From: Sulfuricurvum sp. | GTDB taxonomy: Bacteria > Campylobacterota > Campylobacteria > Campylobacterales > Sulfurimonadaceae | Reading direction: 5' to 3' | NCBI GenBank assembly: GCA_028718525.1 | Contig: JAQULP010000009.1 | Coordinates: 20,903-84,902 of the forward strand | Length of the DNA stretch: 64,000 nucleotides | Part shown: in pieces, positions 33,547 through 42,845 of the stretch | How the letters are laid out: each line of letters starts with the position of its first letter | How positions within the stretch are numbered: position 1 is the stretch's first letter | Position numbers and translations under genes: made by a program | Notes under the pieces: model-generated | What the model saw: the letters and a program-made list of their open reading frames with translations, nothing else | Told to the model about the DNA's origin: nothing | The model's database searches: none

Positions 33547-34214
33547 AATTTCTCCTTAATGACGATGCCGGTTCGCAAGAACTGAGTGTATCGGGTGATG
33601 ATTATAAATATCTGATAAAAGTAAGACGCCACAGGAGTGGCGATTTGATCACGTTTCGTTCGCGTACGTTATTAAGCGAAGAGTACCGTTACCGATTGGA
33701 ACATACGGATGGGAAAAACGCTTTTTTCTCACTGCAGAGCCATCACCATTCGGTGTGTGAACGGGCGCAAAATCTTCATATAGGCTGGTGTTTAATAGAT
33801 CCGAAAACGATTGAAAAGACATTGCCGATGCTGACAGAACTTGGGGTTACCAAGATCACTTTTATCCATTGCCGCCGATCTCAACAAAATTTTCGGCTTG
33901 ATTTTGAGCGATATAATCGTATAATGGAAAGTGCAATCATGCAATGTGGAAGGACTTCGCTTATTACATTGGGGCAATCACCTACCTTAAACGCTTTTCT
34001 AAAAGAGTATCCGGAATCGGTTATATTTGATTTTGGAGGGGAACCATTGAATGCCGAAGAACGTATCGAAACGGTGATTATAGGCTGTGAAGGGGGATTT
34101 GATGAGGTGGAACGGAAACAATTTTCTGCCCATCGTATCCGACTTTTTCCTCTGCCGATGATTTTACGTTCGGAGACGGCTGCCGTGGCGGTAGCAAGTG
34201 CCTTGATTCACTAA
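33543..34214 (+). CDS. rsmE: 16S rRNA m3U1498 methyltransferase
   Basis: RsmE methylates U1498 in the decoding centre of 16S rRNA. The 223-residue protein has an N-terminal PUA-like domain (MKFLLNDDAGSQEL to about residue 70) and a SPOUT domain. The knot motifs are LGVTKITFIHCRRSQ, IGCEGGFDEVE and LPMILRSETAAVAVASAL. The start at the ATGA overlap is preferred to an in-frame start five codons earlier. Family length is normal. Confidence 0.92.
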   Translation: MKFLLNDDAGSQELSVSGDDYKYLIKVRRHRSGDLITFRSRTLLSEEYRYRLEHTDGKNAFFSLQSHHHSVCERAQNLHIGWCLIDPKTIEKTLPMLTELGVTKITFIHCRRSQQNFRLDFERYNRIMESAIMQCGRTSLITLGQSPTLNAFLKEYPESVIFDFGGEPLNAEERIETVIIGCEGGFDEVERKQFSAHRIRLFPLPMILRSETAAVAVASALIH

Positions 34215-34245
34215 AATTTTCCTCAATTTACGATAAGGATAGCCG

Positions 34246-36186
34246 ATGATTTTCGATCCAAAAAAGAAAAAATTAGCCACAATGTTTTCGATAATGTTCG
34301 CGGGGGCCTTTATCGTCATATCTCTGGTCTTTTATCTGTATAATTATCATTCGCAGAAGAATGCCTTACATCAAAACCTTCACTCGAAAGCTTCGTCGAT
34401 TCTTGATTTTGCCGATGTGCTGTTAGAGTCACGTAATGAAAAATTTTTTAACGGTGAATCGGCCGAGATTCCTCAAGTTATCCAAAATGACGTCTTCGGA
34501 AAATTTACAAAAATCTCTGAAGGAAAAGTATTCTTTAAAGAGGCTTCCGACACCCCTGTCGTTCCGACAAATAAAGCAAAACCGTATGAGAGCGAAGCGA
34601 TTGCCGCATTTAAAGCGGACCGAAGTTTAAAAGAGCTGGAACGTTTTGTCGAGGATGACAATAAACGTTATTACATGCTTTCGCGCCCTATTATCAGCGA
34701 GAGCCGATGTATTCAATGCCATCCAACCTGGACTCCCGATAATGTCGTAGCAATAGAAGATGTCCGTATTGATACGGTTGATTTTGATGCCGCGTTATCG
34801 GAGAATTTCTGGATTAATTTTTTTACGGCACTCGTCAATATTATTATTATCCTTTTGTTAACCCATTTTCTATTCAGTCGCTATGTTGCTAAGCGGATCA
34901 ATAAAGTCCTTGACGTTATTTTCCGTGTGGAAAAGGGACATTTTCATATTGACGATTTAATCGCCGGAGAGCCGATTGAACAGGGAAGTACAAAAAATGA
35001 GATCGATCGGCTGTATCGCCACCTGAATAACATGGTGGATACGCTTCGTCCGGTTATCGCTAACGTTGTCGGACAAAGTAAGCAGATTGCCTTTGAAGCC
35101 AGTTACGGATATGTGAGGATAGATCAAACCAACGGCTACGTGAAAGAACAAAATGAGTCTTTGGAACATTCTCAGGAATTAATCAACAACGTGCTGCATT
35201 TAAATGAAGCGGTAGGGCGTAAATTAGAAGAGTTGTTAAACGGTTCGTTGGAGTCGGTTAAACAGATCGAAAAAGGGCAAGATGTCGTTCACTCCAATGT
35301 CAAAGAGAGCGTTGCGGCTGCCGATGCGATGGATGCGACTGCGGCGGCTATCCATGAACTCAGACGTTTTTCAAATGAGATATCCTCGACTATGGAGATA
35401 ATGACCGATATCGCCGATGAGACCAACCTAATTGCATTGAATGCTGCGATCGAAGCTGCACGAGCCGGTGAACATGGACGCGGATTTGCCGTTGTAGCCG
35501 AAAAGATTAGAGAATTAGCCGAAGTTTCACTTAATAATGCGCAAACGGTTACCGGGTTATTAGGAAAAATTCACGAACATATCAACGCCGTAACCAAAAA
35601 TGCGGAACGTTCAAAAGGGGTTATTACCGAGCTTAATCAGAGTTCGCAGGAACTCAATAACCGATTTATTGAGATTCGAAGCGGCATCGACATGATGACG
35701 GAAGTCTTGAATCACTTTAAACATGAATTCAACGAAGAGACGGAAGCTCTAAAAGGTGCCGGCCATGAGTTAATGAAAGTCAAAGAATCAAGTACGGTTT
35801 TAGTAACAAACGCGGATCATTCCAAAGCTATTATGGGAGAACTGGTCCACCGGGGCGGGGAACTCAAAACTTTGGCGGACGGATTTGAAATCGTCCTTCA
35901 GAATAATCGAAAAGCTTCCCGTACCATTATTACACCGCCTTTGCATACTAAAGTAAAAACGGCCGGGGCAAGTTTAGATGCGTATCTCTTTGATAACTCA
36001 ACCAGCGGTGTTTCGTTCTATGCAACGGATGGGAACAGTCCGCGATTGAATAAAGGGGATAAAGGAAAAATTGTTTTAGATATACCTTTGGATGGTGAAA
36101 GCGAAATTAATTTTGAAGTTGTGTATATCAGTGAAGAGGTTGTCCAAGATGCATTTTTCTACGGTGCGAAACGGATAAAATATTGA
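34246..36186 (+). CDS. Chemoreceptor with heme-type sensor domain and PilZ-like tail
   Basis: This is a methyl-accepting chemotaxis protein of 646 residues. Two membrane helices (residues 12-32 and about 187-212) flank a periplasmic domain. Within it, CIQCH near residue 155 fits a c-type heme site, as in DUF3365/Tll0287-like sensors. A short HAMP-like linker (residues 214-265) and a coiled signalling domain follow, with the tip [18 protein letters not shown] and [16 protein letters not shown]. After it, residues 565-646 ([20 protein letters not shown]) resemble a PilZ domain, which would bind cyclic di-GMP, but the RxxxR part is not clear. It likely senses redox state, oxygen or nitric oxide. 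Confidence 0.85.
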   Translation: MIFDPKKKKLATMFSIMFAGAFIVISLVFYLYNYHSQKNALHQNLHSKASSILDFADVLLESRNEKFFNGESAEIPQVIQNDVFGKFTKISEGKVFFKEASDTPVVPTNKAKPYESEAIAAFKADRSLKELERFVEDDNKRYYMLSRPIISESRCIQCHPTWTPDNVVAIEDVRIDTVDFDAALSENFWINFFTALVNIIIILLLTHFLFSRYVAKRINKVLDVIFRVEKGHFHIDDLIAGEPIEQGSTKNEIDRLYRHLNNMVDTLRPVIANVVGQSKQIAFEASYGYVRIDQTNGYVKEQNESLEHSQELINNVLHLNEAVGRKLEELLNGSLESVKQIEKGQDVVHSNVKESVAAADAMDATAAAIHELRRFSNEISSTMEIMTDIADETNLIALNAAIEAARAGEHGRGFAVVAEKIRELAEVSLNNAQTVTGLLGKIHEHINAVTKNAERSKGVITELNQSSQELNNRFIEIRSGIDMMTEVLNHFKHEFNEETEALKGAGHELMKVKESSTVLVTNADHSKAIMGELVHRGGELKTLADGFEIVLQNNRKASRTIITPPLHTKVKTAGASLDAYLFDNSTSGVSFYATDGNSPRLNKGDKGKIVLDIPLDGESEINFEVVYISEEVVQDAFFYGAKRIKY

Positions 36187-36245
36187 TTTTCAAGAGGAAT
36201 TGAATATCTGAAACAATCTGTATTGTAAAGGATTTATTTTTTCGG

Positions 36246-36251
36246 TATAAT
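36246..36251 (+). promoter_or_regulatory. Putative -10 element for rpmE
   Basis: A perfect TATAAT in TCGGTATAATTCG, 82 bases before rpmE. The leader after it has two small inverted repeats, ATCCG/CGGAT and CGACG/CGTCG, that might be a ribosomal-protein control element. Confidence 0.5.
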
Positions 36252-36332
36252 TCGATTCCAAATTATCCGCCCCCGTACGGATATAAAACTATACAGACCG
36301 ACGTACAACGCCGTCGATCACAAGGTAATACA

Positions 36333-36533
36333 ATGAAAAAAGATCTTCATCCAAACGTCGTAGAGTGTGCAGTAAGCTGTGCATGTGGTAATACATTTAC
36401 AACAACGAGTACCAAAGAATCGATTCGTGTCGATATTTGTAACGAATGTCACCCGTTTTATACCGGTTCTGAGCGTCAAGTAGATACGGCCGGACGTATT
36501 GATAAATTCAAAAAACGTTACGCTCTAAATTAA
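36333..36533 (+). CDS. rpmE: 50S ribosomal protein L31 (zinc type)
   Basis: L31 bridges the two ribosomal subunits. The 66-residue protein is the zinc-binding C+ form. It has cysteines in SCACGNTF and [10 protein letters not shown], which is the CxC...CxxC set, and the KKDLHP start typical of the family. AAGGT lies before the ATG. Zinc limitation often replaces this form with a C- paralog, which is not in the window. The leader and downstream region both carry hairpins. Confidence 0.95.
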   Translation: MKKDLHPNVVECAVSCACGNTFTTTSTKESIRVDICNECHPFYTGSERQVDTAGRIDKFKKRYALN

Positions 36534-36560
36534 TTTTAGAACGTCGGCGGAGTAAAGCCC

Positions 36561-36644
36561 GTTTGACTGTATTGGCCCTTAGGCCAGGTGCAGTCAAACA
36601 AAAAAGCCTAGCAAAGCCCAGGTAAACACCAGCCTCTTTGAGGC
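36561..36644 (+). other. Structured intergenic element between rpmE and rsmI
   Basis: A nested double stem: outer GTTTGACTG (36561-36569) with CAGTCAAAC (36591-36599), perfect over nine bases; inner TGGCC (36573-36577) with GGCCA (36582-36586) around a CTTA loop. An A-run follows. A second hairpin, GCCTC-TTT-GAGGC, lies at 36632-36644, ahead of the rsmI start. The bases are more GC-rich than the surroundings. It might be a terminator, a small RNA or an rsmI leader; no known RNA family is recognised. Confidence 0.45.
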
Positions 36645-36662
36645 AGAAATTGAGAAAACACA

Positions 36663-37472
36663 ATGCTGTCTCTTGTCCCGACGCCGATCGGTAATATTGC
36701 CGATATCTCTCTCCGTTCCCTTGAAGTCCTCTCAAATGCTCACATTATGTTGTGTGAAGATACCCGTGTTACAAAAAAACTGATCCATCTTTTGAAAGAA
36801 CGTTATGATTTAACGATGCTTGAACCTAAATTCATCAGCCTCCATTCCCACAATGAATCTGAGTTTATTGCAACGGTAACCCCCGATTTTTTCGATCAGA
36901 ATGTCGTATACGTCAGTGATGCCGGAATGCCGGGTATTAGTGATCCCGGGCAACTGTTGGTACGATATTGTCAGATGAATAATATCGATTATGATATTTT
37001 ACCGGGCGCAAATGCAGCCTTAAGCGCATTTGTAGCGAGTGGATTCATAGAGACGAAAATGCTTTTTTTCGGCTTTTTGCCGCATAAAGGAAATGATCGT
37101 TCGGCAGCACTACAAGAAGCATTATTCAACGGTTATACTACCATACTGTATGAGTCGCCTAAGCGATTGGATAAATTATTGGCTGAAATAGCAACCGCAG
37201 CACCTGATCGTCAACTGTTTTTAGCCAAAGAGATTACAAAAAAGTATCAGCGCTTTTATCGGGGAAAAGCATTTGAAGTGATGCATCAAATGGAAAAAGA
37301 GATTCGTGGAGAATGGGTAGTCGTCATTGAGGCTTCGGAAGCTAAAGGGGCATCATTGAGTGAACAGGATATCCTTGCACTCGATATACCCAAAAAAGCC
37401 GCTTCAAAATTGATTGCCAAAATTACCGGCGAAAACCCAAAAGAGTGCTACACGCGTCTCTTACAACTATAG
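36663..37472 (+). CDS. rsmI: 16S rRNA 2'-O-ribose C1402 methyltransferase
   Basis: RsmI methylates the ribose of C1402 in 16S rRNA. The 269-residue protein has the tetrapyrrole-methylase-like fold: LVPTPIGNIADISLR at the N-terminus, EDTRVTKKL, SDAGMPGISDPG, LPGANAALSAFVASG and YESPKRLDKLL. Length and motifs are normal. It begins in the structured region after rpmE and is followed by rlmB after nine bases. Confidence 0.94.
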   Translation: MLSLVPTPIGNIADISLRSLEVLSNAHIMLCEDTRVTKKLIHLLKERYDLTMLEPKFISLHSHNESEFIATVTPDFFDQNVVYVSDAGMPGISDPGQLLVRYCQMNNIDYDILPGANAALSAFVASGFIETKMLFFGFLPHKGNDRSAALQEALFNGYTTILYESPKRLDKLLAEIATAAPDRQLFLAKEITKKYQRFYRGKAFEVMHQMEKEIRGEWVVVIEASEAKGASLSEQDILALDIPKKAASKLIAKITGENPKECYTRLLQL

Positions 37473-37481
37473 GAAAATATC

Positions 37482-38159
37482 ATGTTAATTTACGGAAAAC
37501 AACCGGTTTTTTATGCAATTGAACGTCATCGGGAGCGTATCAAAGTTCTTTATCTCGCGAAAGAGATCGACAAAAAAGAGTATTCTTCTTTGATGAAAAT
37601 GGGATTTGAAATTAAACGAATTCCTGAAAATGCTGCGCAGTCAATGGTCCGAGGCGGCAATCATCAAGGCTATATCGCCGAAATTTCGCAAGTGGTCCCT
37701 TATGCATCCCCTTTTCTAAAGTCGTGCGATTTTATTGTCGTCCTAAGCTCTATTACCGATATGGGGAATATCGGATCACTTATCCGAAGTGCGTATGCTC
37801 TTGGCGTCCAAGCGCTCGTCATCTGCGGGATTAAAGAACCAAATTTTGAACCGATGATCCGGACGAGCAGCGGTGCCGCCTTGGATTTACCGCTAGTGGT
37901 CTCACATAATATACATGACGTCTTGCATGAATTAAAACAATCGGGTTTTAAACTCTATGGTGCCGTCATGGATGGGGAAGATGTCCGAGAAACAACTTTT
38001 GCGCCAAAGCGGGCATTGATTTTGGGGAATGAAGGAGAAGGGCTCAGCGGCAGGGTACAAAAAAGCCTCGATGTCGGTATTTCGATCCCTATGGCCCATG
38101 ATTTTGATTCACTGAATGTCGGTGTAGCCGGCGCAATTTTAATGGAGAGAATGCGATGA
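37482..38159 (+). CDS. rlmB: SpoU-family rRNA 2'-O-methyltransferase (RlmB type)
   Basis: This 225-residue SPOUT enzyme is probably RlmB, which methylates G2251 in the 23S peptidyl-transferase centre. It opens with the substrate-binding IYGKQPVFYAIERH block. SPOUT motif 1 is TDMGNIGSLIRSA, motif 2 is LILGNEGEGLS and motif 3 is ISIPMAHDFDSLNVGVAGAI. The substrate could be tRNA or another rRNA site; a second SpoU enzyme is encoded at 52.6 kb. It overlaps the next gene by ATGA. Confidence 0.85.
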   Translation: MLIYGKQPVFYAIERHRERIKVLYLAKEIDKKEYSSLMKMGFEIKRIPENAAQSMVRGGNHQGYIAEISQVVPYASPFLKSCDFIVVLSSITDMGNIGSLIRSAYALGVQALVICGIKEPNFEPMIRTSSGAALDLPLVVSHNIHDVLHELKQSGFKLYGAVMDGEDVRETTFAPKRALILGNEGEGLSGRVQKSLDVGISIPMAHDFDSLNVGVAGAILMERMR

Positions 38160-38962
38160 AACCGTGCCGTACGTTTGAAGAATTACAAACTCTAGGGATA
38201 GAAAAAATTCATGAACGGACCCATATATCCAGAGATAAATTAGAACGTGTTTTGAATAAATCATTTGAAGAGATCGGCAAAGTTCAATTTATGGGATATA
38301 TCTCAATTTTGGAACGTGAATACGGGTTAGATCTTACCGAAATCAAACAAGAATACAGTACCTATCATCAACATACTCCAAAACCGGGCAAAGAAAAGGC
38401 ATCGAGTATTTTGCAATCACCTACAAATTCAAAAACGAAATGGGTAATAGGCGGAGCCCTGTTTATTCTCATGTTGATGGCAGGCGGGTATTTGTTACAA
38501 AATCGCATGTCCGTAGCCCCAGGAGATGACGTTATCAAACTTCCTATCCCTTCTATAAAAATTGCGGATGATGCAAATGATTCTTTAATAATTGATACCA
38601 ATGAGAGCAATACGACCTCTGTCGAAACGGGTATCCAAAACCAAGAGAGTGACCTAAATGGAACTCAGCCTCTGCTGTTAGGGAAGGAGCTTGTCATCCA
38701 TCCAACGTATAAAGTATGGTACGGAATGATCAATATGGCAACCGGTGAACGGATACAAAATATTACGTCTGAGCCTATTCGAATCGATATAACGAAAGAT
38801 TGGCTTATCTTCTTGGGACACGGTAGGGTAGAAGTTGAATCCTCAGCCGGAAAAACACTCTTTAAAGAGAAAGAGACGATTCGATTTATTTGTGAAAAAG
38901 GGGTATTGCGTCAAATCACGAGAGACGAATTTATTGAACGCAATGGCGGCAAAAACTGGTAA
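38156..38962 (+). CDS. RodZ-like membrane protein of unknown function
   Basis: This is a 268-residue bitopic protein. The N-terminal 85 residues are cytoplasmic and helical (FEELQTLGIEKIHERTHISRDKLERVL) and could be a DNA-binding or protein-binding helix-turn-helix. A single membrane helix follows (about 98-115, WVIGGALFILMLMAGGYLL). A Ser/Asn/Thr-rich linker leads to a C-terminal extracytoplasmic domain with repeated beta strands. That order fits RodZ/DUF4115-type proteins, but no specific motif proves it. It overlaps rlmB and is followed by an exported protein. Confidence 0.55.
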   Translation: MKPCRTFEELQTLGIEKIHERTHISRDKLERVLNKSFEEIGKVQFMGYISILEREYGLDLTEIKQEYSTYHQHTPKPGKEKASSILQSPTNSKTKWVIGGALFILMLMAGGYLLQNRMSVAPGDDVIKLPIPSIKIADDANDSLIIDTNESNTTSVETGIQNQESDLNGTQPLLLGKELVIHPTYKVWYGMINMATGERIQNITSEPIRIDITKDWLIFLGHGRVEVESSAGKTLFKEKETIRFICEKGVLRQITRDEFIERNGGKNW

Positions 38963-38973
38963 ATGGTTTTACT

Positions 38974-39600
38974 ATGAGGTATCTGATTCTTTTTATGGTC
39001 TTTACCGGAATAGTGGGGGGCTCGATACACACTAGAATAGTATTTAGCGGTGAAGCGACAACTACCTTGCGGATGTTAGTACATTCGTTTGGAAGCGTTG
39101 GATATAAATTTGAACCGGAAACCGTTTCGGTTGAAAACAATGCGGGTGAAATACGAGGAACCATAACCGGAAACAGAACTTTTAATCCTGCTGCTTTTGG
39201 GGAAAGTCTTAAAGAACAGATGATACGTATTGAAAAAGCTCATCTGGATTCGGCAGTGCTTGAACTGACTTTGGATACCCAAAACAGTATCTGGAACCTT
39301 CCGTTACTGGGAAAAGATGAGGGGATTGAACTGCGTAAAGTTACTACGACCCAATGGTTTCGGGTTGAAGAGGGGCAAACTATCCGGATTCAAGCACCTT
39401 ATGGAAGCGATTGGTATCCGGATATTGCCGTTTTCAATACAGAAATGAAACTTCTTTTATCGGTACATACGCTTGAACCTAAAGGGGAGTACCGATTTGA
39501 CCTTCCCCCTGAAGCCTACTATCTGAAGATATCAAATTCTCAAGGGATGAAAGTACTAAGAGAAGGGATGTGGATAGAGTCAATGAGTCCCGGCCGATAA
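38974..39600 (+). CDS. Exported protein of unknown function
   Basis: This is a 208-residue protein with a cleavable signal peptide (RYLILFMVFTGIVGGSIH). The rest is mostly predicted beta strand, without cysteines. The C-terminal third (YPDIAVFNTEMKLLLSVHTLEPKGEYRFDLPPEAYYLKISN) resembles a bacterial pre-peptidase-like or Ig-like beta sandwich. It follows the RodZ-like gene by 11 bases and is probably cotranscribed, so the two may act together in the envelope. Confidence 0.55.
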   Translation: MRYLILFMVFTGIVGGSIHTRIVFSGEATTTLRMLVHSFGSVGYKFEPETVSVENNAGEIRGTITGNRTFNPAAFGESLKEQMIRIEKAHLDSAVLELTLDTQNSIWNLPLLGKDEGIELRKVTTTQWFRVEEGQTIRIQAPYGSDWYPDIAVFNTEMKLLLSVHTLEPKGEYRFDLPPEAYYLKISNSQGMKVLREGMWIESMSPGR

Positions 39601-39671
39601 GTACGTATATTATATAAAAACTAAGTCTCTTATGTTAAAATGGCGCAATTTTTTAATCACAGGTTGTAGCC

Positions 39672-40895
39672 ATGTTTGATGAAATCCAATTTGACCGGAT
39701 TAAACGCCTTCCAAAATACGTATTTGCAGAAGTTAATGAATTAAAGATGGCGCGTAGACGCGCCGGAGCCGATGTTATTGATTTCAGTATGGGGAACCCT
39801 GACGGTGATACTCCTAAACATATTCGAGAAAAATTGATTGAGTCCGCACAAAAGACTAAAACGCACGGCTATTCGGCTTCTAAAGGGATTCCTAAGCTTC
39901 GCCAGGCAATATGCGATTGGTATAAACGCCGCTATGATGTAGATCTTGATCCGGAAACCGAAGCCGTTGCGACTATGGGTTCTAAAGAGGGATATGCCCA
40001 TTTAGCTTATGCCATCACTAACCCCGGAGATGTTGTCGTTGTCCCAGACCCTACCTATCCGATCCATTCATACGGCTTTATTTTAGCCGGTGGAAATGTA
40101 CAAAAAATGGAACTTCCTTTTGATGAGGATTACAAAGTCAACGAAGATCTTTTCTTCGAACGGCTGGAACAGGCATTTCATGTTTCATTTCCTAAACCAA
40201 AATATTTAGTTGTCAATTTTCCTCATAATCCGACAACCGCTACGGTAACGCCGGAGTTTTATACTCGTGTAGTTGAGATGGCGAAGAGGGAACGATTTTA
40301 CATTATCAGTGACATTGCGTACGGAGATTTGACGTTCAACGGGTATAAAACACCATCCATCCTCTCTGTCCCCGGTGCAAAAGATGTTGCGGTTGAAAGT
40401 TTTACCCTCTCGAAAAGTTACAACATGGCCGGCTGGCGTGTTGGTTTCTTCGTTGGAAATCCAAAATTGATCGGGGCGCTTCAAAAAATCAAAAGCTGGC
40501 TCGATTACGGAATGTTTACCCCGATTCAGGTAGCTGCGACGATAGCACTTAACGGAGATCAAACGTGTGTTCAGGAGATTACCGATAAATACGACCACCG
40601 TCAGGATGTACTTCTGGATGCATTCAACAGAGCAGGATGGCCAATACGCCGTAATCAGGCGTCTATGTTCGTATGGGCAAAAATTCCTGAATGCGCACGA
40701 CATCTGGGGAGTTTGGAATTCTCGAAAAGATTATTGGTAGATGCCAATGTTGCTGTCGCACCTGGGATAGGGTTTGGGGATTACGGTGATGAATACGTCC
40801 GAATCGCACTCATTGAAAATGACAAACGCATTCGACAAGCGGCCAAAAATATTAAACAGTTTTTGAGTACTTTAAACTGCAAGGATGCCGAGTGA
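39672..40895 (+). CDS. Class I/II aminotransferase (AlaC / LL-DAP aminotransferase-like)
   Basis: This PLP-dependent transaminase of 407 residues belongs to the AspC-like fold type I group. It has FSMGNPDGDTPKHI at the N-terminus, GSKEGYAHL, DPTYPIHSYGF, NFPHNPTTATV, the PLP-lysine motif SFTLSKSYNMAGWRVGF near residue 245 and a C-terminal arginine in EYVRIALIEN. It resembles AlaC and the LL-diaminopimelate aminotransferase group. With the overlapping hom gene, an aspartate-family role is likely. Substrate specificity cannot be read from sequence. Confidence 0.85.
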   Translation: MFDEIQFDRIKRLPKYVFAEVNELKMARRRAGADVIDFSMGNPDGDTPKHIREKLIESAQKTKTHGYSASKGIPKLRQAICDWYKRRYDVDLDPETEAVATMGSKEGYAHLAYAITNPGDVVVVPDPTYPIHSYGFILAGGNVQKMELPFDEDYKVNEDLFFERLEQAFHVSFPKPKYLVVNFPHNPTTATVTPEFYTRVVEMAKRERFYIISDIAYGDLTFNGYKTPSILSVPGAKDVAVESFTLSKSYNMAGWRVGFFVGNPKLIGALQKIKSWLDYGMFTPIQVAATIALNGDQTCVQEITDKYDHRQDVLLDAFNRAGWPIRRNQASMFVWAKIPECARHLGSLEFSKRLLVDANVAVAPGIGFGDYGDEYVRIALIENDKRIRQAAKNIKQFLSTLNCKDAE

Positions 40896-42151
40896 CACGT
40901 GTTGGTGTGATCGGCGTCGGTACGGTTGGGCGTGCTGTAGTAGAGATTCTGGAACAAAACCGTTCAATCATATCAGCCCGTTCCGGAGATGAGATTGTTG
41001 TCAAGAGCGGTGTTGTTCGTAATTTAGAGAAAGTTGCGGATCTCTCTATAGCCCTTTCACAAGACCCGTTTGATATTGTCAACGATCCTGAAATTGATAT
41101 TGTTGTCGAATTGATGGGCGGCGTTGAATTTCCGTTGGCTATTGTCAAAAAAGCACTCCAAAACGGTAAGTCGGTTGTTACCGCCAATAAAGCGCTTCTC
41201 GCCTATCATCGTTATGAACTTCAAGATATTGCCGGTGAAATCCCTTTTGAATTTGAAGCAAGTGTGGCAGGTGGAATTCCAATAATCAACGCTCTTCGTG
41301 ATGGACTTTCAGCCAATCATATTCTTTCTATTATGGGGATTATGAACGGGACCTGTAACTTTATGCTAACAAAGATGATGAATGAGGGGACACCTTTTAA
41401 TGAAGTCTTGTCGGAAGCACAACGTCTAGGTTATGCGGAAGCCGATCCGACATTTGATATCGGTGGATTTGACGCAGCACACAAACTGCTTATCCTTGCA
41501 TCCATTGCCTATGGAATTGATGCAAAACCCGAAGAGATATTGATTGAAGGGATTGAAGGGATAACTCCCGCAGATATCGCTTTTGCAAAAGAATTCGGGT
41601 ACACCATCAAACTTCTCGGCATCGCCAAGCGTGACGGAAATGAAGTGGAGTTGCGTGTGCATGCAGCTCTGGTACGTGAAAATGCGATGATTGCGAAAAT
41701 TGACGGTGTAATGAACGGAATAAGTGTCGTCGGTGATCGTGTAGGCGAAACTCTATATTACGGCCCCGGTGCAGGTGGAAATGCTACGGCCAGCGCAGTT
41801 GTCGCGAATATTATTGACATCGTTCGTTCCGGCAAACGTTCTCCAATGCTCGGCTTTAATCATCCGCTCGAAGAGGGTCTTCAGCTAAAAAGTCAAGGGG
41901 ATATCCGCTCAAAATACTATTTGCGTCTCAGAGTATCGGATAAACCGGGTATTCTGGCAAAGATAACCGGACTTTTCGCCGAACAAATGATTTCGATCGA
42001 AGCCGTGATTCAGCGCCCTTCTGAAACCGAATGCGCCCATTTGCTTTTTGCTACTCACGAAGCAACCGAACGTGCGGTTCATGCCCTAATGGTCGAACTT
42101 GAATCGCTTGATGTCGTATTAGAATCTCCATTTATGATACGGATTGTATAG
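40892..42151 (+). CDS. hom: Homoserine dehydrogenase with ACT domain
   Basis: Hom reduces aspartate semialdehyde to homoserine, leading to threonine and methionine. The 419-residue protein begins RVGVIGVGTVGRAVVEIL (NAD(P)-binding). It has VTANKALLAY, the catalytic region MNGTCNFMLTKM, and DPTFDIGGFDAAHKL with the substrate aspartate. A C-terminal ACT domain (about residues 345-419, LRVSDKPGILAKITGLFAE) suggests feedback control by threonine. The GTG start at 40892 overlaps the aminotransferase stop (GTGA). Confidence 0.94.
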   Translation: MTRVGVIGVGTVGRAVVEILEQNRSIISARSGDEIVVKSGVVRNLEKVADLSIALSQDPFDIVNDPEIDIVVELMGGVEFPLAIVKKALQNGKSVVTANKALLAYHRYELQDIAGEIPFEFEASVAGGIPIINALRDGLSANHILSIMGIMNGTCNFMLTKMMNEGTPFNEVLSEAQRLGYAEADPTFDIGGFDAAHKLLILASIAYGIDAKPEEILIEGIEGITPADIAFAKEFGYTIKLLGIAKRDGNEVELRVHAALVRENAMIAKIDGVMNGISVVGDRVGETLYYGPGAGGNATASAVVANIIDIVRSGKRSPMLGFNHPLEEGLQLKSQGDIRSKYYLRLRVSDKPGILAKITGLFAEQMISIEAVIQRPSETECAHLLFATHEATERAVHALMVELESLDVVLESPFMIRIV

Positions 42152-42210
42152 AAACAATTCGTATCACACTCTTCTGTGTTACCTTAATAAAAAATTAACC
42201 TTATATACGC

Positions 42211-42216
42211 TATTAT
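42211..42216 (+). promoter_or_regulatory. Putative -10 element for the alpha ribosomal operon
   Basis: TATTAT within TATATACGCTATTATACGC, 131 bases before rpmJ. The stretch has a short direct repeat, TATACGC-like twice. The long leader could hold an S4 control site, but I cannot identify one. Confidence 0.35.
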
Positions 42217-42346
42217 ACGCGTCCACTTTGCCCCCTCGGACAAATAGAATTGAATGTTTTTAACTGCGTTCAATCGTAGTTACAAGTATTGGTGTGATTA
42301 CGATCCACCTACGAGAGCAAGTGATTTAAATCAACGGAGCCTACCG

Positions 42347-42460
42347 ATGAAAGTACGTTCTTCAGTGAAGAAAATGTGCGATGATTGTAAAGTCATCAAA
42401 CGTAAAGGGATTGTTCGCGTAATCTGCAAAACCCCAAAACATAAACAAAGACAAGGATAA
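42347..42460 (+). CDS. rpmJ: 50S ribosomal protein L36
   Basis: L36 is the smallest ribosomal protein, at 37 residues. It has the zinc-binding C11, C14, C27 and H32 (CDDC, then ICKTPKHKQ), the C+ form. The start is the ATG at 42347, which begins [10 protein letters not shown] as in the family; a longer upstream frame is spurious. It opens the alpha operon and is followed by rpsM after two bases. Confidence 0.94.
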   Translation: MKVRSSVKKMCDDCKVIKRKGIVRVICKTPKHKQRQG

Positions 42461-42462
42461 GC

Positions 42463-42834
42463 ATGGCACGTATTGCTGGTGTGGACTTACCTAAGAAAAA
42501 ACGTTTGGAGTATGCATTAACTTATATCTATGGTATCGGTTTACATACTTCACGAAAAATTTTGGATGCTACAGGGCTCGATTACAACAAGCGTGTATTC
42601 GAACTCAGCGAAGATGAAGCGGCAACAATCGCTAAAGAAATCCGAAGCAGCGGAATCGCTGTAGAGGGTGACCTTCGTAAACAAGTCGCTATGGATATTA
42701 AAGCGTTGATGGATCTTGGTTCTTACCGTGGTCTTCGTCACCGTAAAGGTCTCCCATGCCGTGGTCAAAAAACCAAAACCAATGCTCGTACACGCAAAGG
42801 TAAGAAGAAAACCGTCGGCTCAGCCACAAAGTAA
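42463..42834 (+). CDS. rpsM: 30S ribosomal protein S13
   Basis: S13 contacts tRNA and the large subunit from the 30S head. The 123-residue protein has the [13 protein letters not shown] start, [27 protein letters not shown] and a basic tail [14 protein letters not shown]. Normal length. It sits between rpmJ and rpsK with 2- and 11-base gaps. Confidence 0.97.
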   Translation: MARIAGVDLPKKKRLEYALTYIYGIGLHTSRKILDATGLDYNKRVFELSEDEAATIAKEIRSSGIAVEGDLRKQVAMDIKALMDLGSYRGLRHRKGLPCRGQKTKTNARTRKGKKKTVGSATK

Positions 42835-42845
42835 GGGATTAGAGT

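Noticed and set aside
36534..36662. RNase P RNA in the rpmE-rsmI gap (rnpB often lies next to rsmI)
   Set aside because: The gap is only about 130 bases, and I cannot find the conserved P4 sequences.
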